Assembly (NCBI GenBank): GCA_031282605.1
Contig: JAITDK010000141.1
Coordinates: 1 to 10,723, forward strand
Origin: Oscillospiraceae bacterium
GTDB lineage: Bacteria > Bacillota > Clostridia > Christensenellales > Aristaeellaceae
Direction: 5' to 3'
DNA: 10,723 nt
The position numbers and the translations under genes are program-made. The stretch's first letter is position 1. Each line of letters begins with the position of its first letter. This document shows, in pieces, positions 6,110-10,723 of the stretch. Below the pieces are notes generated by a model. It did not search any database. It worked only from the letters and a program-made list of their open reading frames with translations, and had not been told where the DNA came from.

Positions 6110-6625
6110 TTATTCGGTATAGTCGGAATCATCCGCGTCCGCCGCGCTTAACATGGCGCTGGAAACCGCGCTCCTCGCGTCTGTGAAGCCGTATCCTCGC
6201 CGCACCAGCGATTGAGTCAGTTTACGCCGGACGTCGGCAGCCGGCTGACCGCTCAATCGGCTCAATCCACGCCGCGCGAACGCGATTGCGCTTGCCAGGG
6301 TTGGGTCATATTCGCCTGAATCGTCGAATTCCGCATCCGGGATTGAGTCCTTGCCTCGCATGGCGATTATCGCCGCGTCGGCATCGGCATCCGACACGCC
6401 CTTCACGCGCAGTTCCTGTCGAACTCGGCGCGAACCTATCGCCTTGCGCGCTCGCGCCTGCGCCCAATCTATCGCGAAACGCGCGTCGTCCAGCAATCCG
6501 GTCGCGCGCAGGCGCGTTACTATGTAAGAAACGACCTCCGCGTCGAATCCCTTCTTCTCCAGTTTATCGCGCATCTCGCGCTCGGTGCGCGCGTGCTCGC
6601 GCAGGTAGAGCAACGCGGCGTGCAT
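6110..6625 (-). CDS. recX: RecX-family regulator of RecA
   Basis: 171 residues from ATG 6625. RecX binds RecA filaments in the cytoplasm and modulates recombination and the SOS response. The family signature is clear: ALLYLREHARTEREMRDKL, then KKGFDAEVVSYIVTRLRATG, LLDDARFAIDWAQARA, GSRRVRQELRVKGVS, and a last helical repeat containing RRKLTQSLVRRGYGFTDA. Three-helix repeats run through about residues 1-45, 45-95 and 110-160. An acidic insert (about 92-107) lies before the third repeat, and the end is acidic. The start is doubtful: ATG 6625 has only a weak AAGG, whereas AAGGAGG (6675-6669) sits 7 bp before an in-frame ATA at 6661, and the 12 codons between them continue the RecX-like helix. 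recA is not in the window. Confidence 0.9.
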   Translation of the reverse strand: MHAALLYLREHARTEREMRDKLEKKGFDAEVVSYIVTRLRATGLLDDARFAIDWAQARARKAIGSRRVRQELRVKGVSDADADAAIIAMRGKDSIPDAEFDDSGEYDPTLASAIAFARRGLSRLSGQPAADVRRKLTQSLVRRGYGFTDARSAVSSAMLSAADADDSDYTE

Positions 6626-6668
6626 GGCCTTCGCGCGGTCGGCGGAGGTAGAAACGTTTATACGGAAT

Positions 6669-6675
6669 CCTCCTT
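6669..6675 (-). promoter_or_regulatory. Strong Shine-Dalgarno with no normal start codon behind it
   Basis: AAGGAGG is followed after 7 bp by ATA (6661-6659), in frame with recX; there is no ATG, GTG or TTG at a usable distance. ATG 6625 is over 40 bp away. It suggests that recX begins at 6661 with a rare AUA start, or that the assembly or strain carries an ATG-to-ATA change. Confidence 0.5.
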
Positions 6676-6680
6676 CCTTG

Positions 6681-6736
6681 ATCGGAATAACGGCTCCGAC
6701 TCTACTAAATAAAGCCGCCTTCGCAGTTATCCCGAT
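6681..6736 (-). promoter_or_regulatory. Long hairpin just before the recX ribosome site
   Basis: On the - strand ATCGGGATAAC (6736-6726) pairs with GTTATTCCGAT (6691-6681) over 11 bp, including one G-U pair. A further GGCT/AGCC stem stacks directly inside. The hairpin ends 5 bp before AAGGAGG. It could be an RNA control element or an upstream terminator lacking a U-run. Confidence 0.5.
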
Positions 6737-6770
6737 GAAATCATGAGCGCCGCCGCCCTCTTCATCACGC

Positions 6771-7181
6771 TCATTCCCTCAAAGGGCGGTATATTTGCCC
6801 ACCGGCGACGTTATACAGGCCATAGGATGGCATCAATGCGAACGTTCCGCTTGTCACACGCGCGGAGCTTAGCGCGACGCTGCTTGACCGCACATAGCCT
6901 GTCACATTCCAGCCCGTCTGCACGCCGATAGACGCAGCCGCCCATTGCCCGTCATAGGGGGTGGATTCACAGGCGGCCTCCGTATCGGCGAAGAATAGCC
7001 CCAGCGAGCTTGACTTCGCGGACGGTTCCTCCCTTAGGTAAACCTTACCAGAACCGCGTCCGTTAACGAACGCAGTTCCATAATCATAATTATAGCCAAA
7101 CGCAAAGCCGGCGCTTGAGCACGCCGCCAGCCCGCATATCAAGATCAATGACGCAACCAACGATACAGTCAGCTTTCTCAT
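6771..7181 (-). CDS. Small lipoprotein with an SH3-like domain
   Basis: 136 residues from ATG 7181, which has GGAGG five bases upstream; an in-frame GTG at 7193 overlaps that site and is less likely. The signal peptide ends in lipobox LAAC with Cys21, predicting export and lipid anchoring. The mature part contains FVNGRGSGKVYLREEPSAKS, then SLGLFFADTEA and GYVRSSSVAL, the strand pattern of bacterial SH3 (SH3b) domains, where a -VYLREEPS- strand stands in for the usual -LNVRSGPS-. Such domains bind cell wall or form part of envelope proteins. It lies between the M24 peptidase gene and recX on the same strand, with a palindrome upstream. The specific role is unknown. Confidence 0.75.
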   Translation of the reverse strand: MRKLTVSLVASLILICGLAACSSAGFAFGYNYDYGTAFVNGRGSGKVYLREEPSAKSSSLGLFFADTEAACESTPYDGQWAAASIGVQTGWNVTGYVRSSSVALSSARVTSGTFALMPSYGLYNVAGGQIYRPLRE

Positions 7182-7203
7182 ACCAACCTCCACATCAATT
7201 TAT

Positions 7204-7225
7204 TGTGATCTCCCGCTCGATCACA
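7204..7225. promoter_or_regulatory. Palindrome TGTGATC-N8-GATCACA upstream of the SH3 lipoprotein gene
   Basis: Perfect 7-bp arms (7204-7210 and 7219-7225) around 8 bp, 22 bp before the ATG at 7181. The size and symmetry suit a dimeric repressor site, or an RNA hairpin in the leader. It resembles a CRP site only superficially, as the inner spacing is 12 instead of 6. Confidence 0.4.
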
Positions 7226-7241
7226 CCTAATTGACGTAACA

Positions 7242-7277
7242 GGCTGGGAGTTTCATGCCAGCCGAGATAATTTTTTT
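7242..7277. terminator. Hairpin between the M24 peptidase and SH3 lipoprotein genes
   Basis: GGCTGG (7242-7247) and CCAGCC (7258-7263) form a 6-bp stem with a 10-nt loop. The T-run (7271-7277) is on the + side; read on the - strand, the direction of the genes, the hairpin follows the stop codon but is followed only by TGTTACG. It is a plausible but weak terminator for the peptidase gene. Confidence 0.4.
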
Positions 7278-8352
7278 AGTCGATCACCGTCAGCTCTTTA
7301 GTATATGTATTCAAAATTTTCACGCCGTCGTGCGTAACTAACACTAAATCTTCGATTCTAACGCCAAACTCTCCCTCCAAATATATTCCAGGTTCAACAG
7401 AAAAGATCATGCCTTCTTCCAACACACTGTGGTTGTATGCGGATACGTCTCCGGCCTCGTGCCCCGTCAATCCGATCGAGTGCCCCAGGCGATGGAAGAA
7501 TTGCGGGCCGTATCCCGCGCGCTCAATAATGTCTCGCGCGGCGGCGTCAACGTCTGAAAAACGAACGCCAGGGCGCACAAAAGCTTCAGCCGCTTCATTC
7601 GCTCGCTTGACCAGCCCGTATATCTCACGCTGGCGCGGTGAGACGCTCCTATAAAAAAACGTCCGCGTCATGTCGGAGCAATAGCCATCCTTCACACAGC
7701 CCACGTCGAAGAGCACTGCGTCGCCCTCTTTCAGAACCGTGTCGCCGCCGATATGATGAGGTTCGGCCGCGTTCGCCCCGAACGCTACAATGCCGAAGTC
7801 AATCCGATCCGCGCCCAGCGCCCGATATATCCCCTCCAACTGGCCGCAGATATCGCGTTCGGTTACCCCTTCGTGGATTAACCGGACGAATCGATCCATC
7901 GCGGCGTCGTTTATTTGTGAGGACACAATCATCTTCTCCTGTTCGGACGCGTCCTTTATCTGCCGCGCGTGATCGACGGCCTCCGACGCAAGCCTCGTCT
8001 CACGGATGCCGGAGTACGCCTGAATAGGCAGCAGGAAGCGCGCCGGTAGGTTTTTATCAACGCCAAGCGCCGCGCCGGCGTCGAGATCAGCGGCGACGCG
8101 TTTCAACCCATCTTCGCCCAGCTTGAATTGCACCGTGCCGATTCCGTCGATCGAACCTTTCAGTTCGCTCAATTCATTCAGGTAAAGCGTCGATCCGCCG
8201 TCAACGCTTATCCTCAGCAAAAGCAGACGTTCGCCGGCGAAATGCCGCTGCCCCGTCAGATAGTAGATGGACAGCGGATCGCTGACGATAGCCTGGCTCA
8301 ATCCCATCTGACTCAAGTAGGCAAGCGTCTTTTCCAACCTTGCGTTGTTCAT
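7276..8352 (-). CDS. M24 family metallopeptidase, Xaa-Pro dipeptidase/aminopeptidase type
   Basis: 358 residues from ATG 8352, preceded by GAGGGA (8362-8357); longer in-frame starts (ATG 8406 and further up) add residues unlike the family. The N-terminal creatinase-like domain (about 1-125: ARLEKTLAYL...SIYYLTGQRHF) precedes the pitta-bread catalytic domain. The five metal ligands are in place: Asp216 (LFDVG), Asp227 (CSDMTRTF), His291 (LGHSIGL), Glu320 (VEPGIY) and Glu334 (VRIED), with His200 nearby. These cytosolic enzymes, usually with Mn or Co, cut peptide bonds next to proline and help recycle peptides. The length matches typical PepQ-like proteins. It has its own likely promoter upstream. 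Dipeptidase versus aminopeptidase activity cannot be settled from the sequence. Confidence 0.92.
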   Translation of the reverse strand: MNNARLEKTLAYLSQMGLSQAIVSDPLSIYYLTGQRHFAGERLLLLRISVDGGSTLYLNELSELKGSIDGIGTVQFKLGEDGLKRVAADLDAGAALGVDKNLPARFLLPIQAYSGIRETRLASEAVDHARQIKDASEQEKMIVSSQINDAAMDRFVRLIHEGVTERDICGQLEGIYRALGADRIDFGIVAFGANAAEPHHIGGDTVLKEGDAVLFDVGCVKDGYCSDMTRTFFYRSVSPRQREIYGLVKRANEAAEAFVRPGVRFSDVDAAARDIIERAGYGPQFFHRLGHSIGLTGHEAGDVSAYNHSVLEEGMIFSVEPGIYLEGEFGVRIEDLVLVTHDGVKILNTYTKELTVID

Positions 8353-8478
8353 AGCGTCCCTCATTCCCGCCGTTACGGCGCGTCGGATCGTGTATATGTC
8401 TGCGTTCATATCCTGTACAGGCTCGCGCCTTCGCGATGGTCGACCAGCTGTCAGCGTCAACAACAGGACGTCATCGTT

Positions 8479-8507
8479 AATATACCATACCCGCAGCCGC
8501 GCCGCAA
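8479..8507 (-). promoter_or_regulatory. Probable promoter of the M24 peptidase gene
   Basis: On the - strand TTGCGG (8507-8502), a 17-bp spacer and TATATT (8484-8479), with TG one base before the -10 (extended -10). The start would be near 8472, leaving a leader of about 120 bases before ATG 8352. Confidence 0.45.
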
Positions 8508-8515
8508 ACCACGCG

Positions 8516-8543
8516 AAATGAGACTGCCGCGCAGTCTCATTTT
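8516..8543. terminator. Hairpin terminator after the GH127 gene
   Basis: AAATGAGACTGC (8516-8527) and GCAGTCTCATTT (8531-8542) form a perfect 12-bp stem with a CGC loop. In the - direction it starts about 30 bp after the GH127 stop codon, is preceded by A's, and ends in TTT. The short U-run lowers certainty, but the fold is strong. Confidence 0.65.
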
Positions 8544-8574
8544 GGCTGCGCGACAGTCCCGCCGCTTTGTTTCG

Positions 8575-10425
8575 TTATACCTGAGCGATCGGCATTTCAG
8601 TCATGCGCAGATTGGTGCAACCATAAGGGATCATACGAACGCGGCGAGCGTCGGCGATAGGGGTTGCGCTTTCCGGCCGAACGAGGCATATGCCGTTTTC
8701 CTCGCGCCAGTCAACAGGAAACAGCAGGGCGTGTAACTCGCACGGCGCGCCGTCCGGTGAGAACGGAACCGCTCCTACAGGGTTTTCCTTCAATTCGCTT
8801 GTCATAGCCGCATCGTCCGTGAACGCGTACGCCCAATCCGTCGTCGGCAAGATCTCCCAATCACAATACGGGAATTGGCGCAATACGCCGTTTTTCTCAT
8901 ATTCCCGCTTCTTCCACTCCTCGCCTATCGCCACGGAGTACAGCAGCGGACCGCGCCACAGCGCGCGCATCCCACGGGGACGCTCCTCCAAGCGGCACTC
9001 ATATTCGAATGAAACATTTACCACCTGTGTCCCAATCCATTCTTGTTCAATTACATGAAACACGCCAGGCTTCGCGGGGATACCGTCGACAACCGCGCCT
9101 TTCGCCGCCGATGGTATACGCAGACGCAGCGCCATACGTACGGGTTTGTCTACGGTAACCGTATATTTGGCCGTGTTGCGGAATGGATAATCTGTATCAA
9201 GAACCACCGATACGTTAGCGCCGCGATGCTGGAACTCCGCTGTGCTTGGCACAATCACGCAGGAGGCTAAGCCGTCCGGCGCCTGCATGAACGAATGCAA
9301 CGCCAGTTTCGGCCATCCTTGATTGAAGTTCGCTGTGCAGCAGCCGAAGTTCGGCTCCAGACCAAACAAGTGCGATTCAGGGCCGTTAGTGCCGAACACA
9401 ACATTCTCATCCGGCAAGCGTTCACAACGAACCTGATTGGTCATTTGGTCATATTGATGCGACCACATGTCAGGGCTGATCGTCGCCGGGAGCGCGTTAA
9501 ACGCCAAGGTTTCCAGTAGGTCGCCCCACCTCGGATTGCCGCTTATGGACAGCAGGGTTTCAAATGAGAACATCGCTTCCACAACTGAACACAGCTCGGC
9601 GCCCTGGGTAGGCGAATCCCCCGCAACGCATTCGTCGCCAGTGAAGTGGCCGTTCGCCATGCTGTGATATTTCCTCAGGGTCTCATAGGCCTTTTCGGCA
9701 AATGCGTCAGGATCTCCGCCCAACAACCGGGATACAAGAGCCTCCTGTTTGAACATCATGCCGAGGTTTACTACGTGCGTGGTGAAGGTCCATTGACGCT
9801 TGAATTCGCCGTCAATGTACGGATCGAATACCTGGCGGTAGTCAACGCCTTGCGAGCGCATGTGCAGCGCCGTTTCGAGTATCCACTCCTCCGGCCGCCG
9901 GTTGTATAGCCAGTAAAGCGGAATCAACGCTTCAAACCAACGTGTGCTTCCCCAGTTGAACAGCGTGTTGTGGCGGATATGCTTATTAAGGCATTGCGCC
10001 GCCCGATACAAGGCGTCTTCCGCCCGATTGTCGCCTGAGAGATCGGCATAGAGCGCCAGCACTTTCATAATCAGGATATACGCCCACATGTCGTACTTCC
10101 GGCGCTCTTCCTGCGAACATGGGCATATCCACCCGTCCTCTTCTTGCCGCCGTATTATGCCATCGACGTATTTTTCAGCGCGGGCTTTAAGATCGTCGTC
10201 GTCAAGCATCCAGGCGAGCGGAACAAACCCGTCCAACCAATAGGGTACGCGCTCCCATCCGTCCCTATCCCCGCCGATCCATTGACTGTCGCGTATATCG
10301 GGCCATATCTTATCCAGATTACCAGAAAGCCCGTTCGCCTGGATACGCAATTGCCGCTCCAGCCACCCCACCGGCTTCAGTTCGCCATGGGTAAAAGGCT
10401 TGAACGCTGGTTGTTTCAGATCCAT
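8575..10425 (-). CDS. GH127-type glycoside hydrolase (DUF1680), probable beta-L-arabinofuranosidase
   Basis: 616 residues from ATG 10425, with GGAGGT five bases upstream. The N-terminus has the typical start of the DUF1680 superfamily (LKPVGWLERQLRIQANGLSG, then WERVPYWLDGFVPLAW). An (alpha/alpha)6 barrel follows, then beta-rich C-terminal parts (from about 400). GH127 enzymes use a zinc-bound Cys nucleophile. Matching residues here are probably Glu277-x-Cys279 (GAELC), the pair Cys362-Cys363 in FGCCTANFNQGWPK, and an acid near Glu265 (GDEC); this mapping is by motif, not alignment. There is no signal peptide, so it should act in the cytosol on imported short sugars. The gene follows a sugar-binding protein gene on the same strand by about 100 bp, which fits a carbohydrate uptake operon. 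The substrate (beta-L-arabinofuranoside or another furanoside) is inferred from the family. Confidence 0.88.
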   Translation of the reverse strand: MDLKQPAFKPFTHGELKPVGWLERQLRIQANGLSGNLDKIWPDIRDSQWIGGDRDGWERVPYWLDGFVPLAWMLDDDDLKARAEKYVDGIIRRQEEDGWICPCSQEERRKYDMWAYILIMKVLALYADLSGDNRAEDALYRAAQCLNKHIRHNTLFNWGSTRWFEALIPLYWLYNRRPEEWILETALHMRSQGVDYRQVFDPYIDGEFKRQWTFTTHVVNLGMMFKQEALVSRLLGGDPDAFAEKAYETLRKYHSMANGHFTGDECVAGDSPTQGAELCSVVEAMFSFETLLSISGNPRWGDLLETLAFNALPATISPDMWSHQYDQMTNQVRCERLPDENVVFGTNGPESHLFGLEPNFGCCTANFNQGWPKLALHSFMQAPDGLASCVIVPSTAEFQHRGANVSVVLDTDYPFRNTAKYTVTVDKPVRMALRLRIPSAAKGAVVDGIPAKPGVFHVIEQEWIGTQVVNVSFEYECRLEERPRGMRALWRGPLLYSVAIGEEWKKREYEKNGVLRQFPYCDWEILPTTDWAYAFTDDAAMTSELKENPVGAVPFSPDGAPCELHALLFPVDWREENGICLVRPESATPIADARRVRMIPYGCTNLRMTEMPIAQV

Positions 10426-10463
10426 ATTTTACCTCCGATTTTCTGTTAGTCGATATATAACGC

Positions 10464-10486
10464 GGGAGAGGGGTATCCCCTCTCCC
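10464..10486. terminator. Strong hairpin between the substrate-binding protein and GH127 genes
   Basis: GGGAGAGGGG (10464-10473) and CCCCTCTCCC (10477-10486) form a perfect 10-bp stem with a 3-nt loop. There is no T-run on either side, so it may protect the upstream message or reduce read-through into the GH127 gene instead of stopping it fully. No clear separate promoter is seen between it and ATG 10425. Confidence 0.55.
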
Positions 10487-10528
10487 AATCGTGGCGAGAG
10501 TAATATCTGTTTCCCTAATAGAGCAGGC

Positions 10529-10723
10529 TCAATAGCCTAGCAGGTCGTTGGCTTCCTCTTGCAGCTGATCGAAGCCTTCGTCCACCGTGTATTCGCCGAT
10601 GCTCATCATTTCGGACGCCGGCAGCAACGACGCGCTGAGGAATTCCGCCCATTTGTCGAACACCGTCAGCGGCTTGCAATTGTCCAGCGAATCAAAGATG
10701 CACTGCTTTTCATCAGGCGTCAA
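10529..10723 (-). CDS. C-terminal end of a probable ABC sugar substrate-binding protein
   Basis: Only the last 64 codons are in the window; the frame is open to the edge (the first codon there, TTG, is internal). The end, with KPLTVFDKWAEFLSASLLPA and then SIGEYTVDEGFDQLQEEAND before LLGY, has the helical pattern and typical close of family 1 extracellular solute-binding proteins for carbohydrates, which usually finish with an EEANxLL-like helix. Such lipoproteins deliver sugars to an ABC permease. Its place directly before a GH127 enzyme supports that reading. The fragment is short, so the family call rests on this pattern and context. Confidence 0.6.
   Translation of the reverse strand: MTPDEKQCIFDSLDNCKPLTVFDKWAEFLSASLLPASEMMSIGEYTVDEGFDQLQEEANDLLGY

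Noticed and set aside
7204..7225. CRP/FNR binding site (TGTGA...TCACA)
   Set aside because: The half sites are 12 bp apart instead of 6, and no cAMP-CRP system is expected in the suggested lineage.

Overview
The window is GC-rich, gene-dense bacterial DNA. It has strong AGGAGG-type ribosome binding sites, secreted proteins with Thr-Pro linkers, a SpoIID-family protein, and short lipoproteins with Gram-positive style lipoboxes. Together these suggest a high-GC member of the Bacillota (Clostridia), probably an uncultured gut-type lineage. That placement is inference; there is no rRNA or other marker gene here to confirm it. TGA ends at least five of the genes, so the genetic code looks standard.

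Left part (1-3782, all on +). The window opens inside an L,D-transpeptidase gene (YkuD catalytic domain, peptidoglycan-binding domain, Thr-Pro tail). Next comes a metal-resistance unit: an ArsR/SmtB/CadC-type metal sensor with a consensus promoter, then a P1B-2 type Zn/Cd/Pb exporting ATPase. Each gene is preceded by a copy of the same palindrome, TGAAC-(N4)-GYTCA. The simplest model is that the sensor represses both its own gene and the exporter until metal binds. The unit ends at a very strong hairpin terminator.

Middle (3783-6109). A SpoIID/LytB-domain protein with a C-terminal SH3-like domain, but no signal peptide, lies between two diverged copies of a roughly 118-bp non-coding repeat (3823-3940 and 5066-5184). 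An in-frame mini-ORF precedes it, separated by one stop codon. After the second repeat copy there is a small cluster of alternating CTTACGC/GCGTAAG inverted repeats, where this gene meets a convergent lipoprotein gene on the - strand.

Right part (5264-10723, all on -). Reading in transcription order from the right edge: the C-terminal end of a probable sugar ABC transporter substrate-binding protein, a hairpin, a GH127-type (DUF1680) glycosidase, an M24 aminopeptidase/Xaa-Pro dipeptidase, a small SH3-like lipoprotein, recX, and a larger Thr-Pro-linker lipoprotein. The binding protein and the GH127 enzyme fit a carbohydrate import-and-degradation locus, probably for arabinofuranosides. The remaining genes look like housekeeping or envelope genes with their own signals.

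No phage, transposase, CRISPR, tRNA or rRNA was found. The least explained items are the repeat pair around the SpoIID gene, the SpoIID protein's missing export signal, and the recX start region, where a long hairpin and a perfect Shine-Dalgarno point at an in-frame AUA codon.
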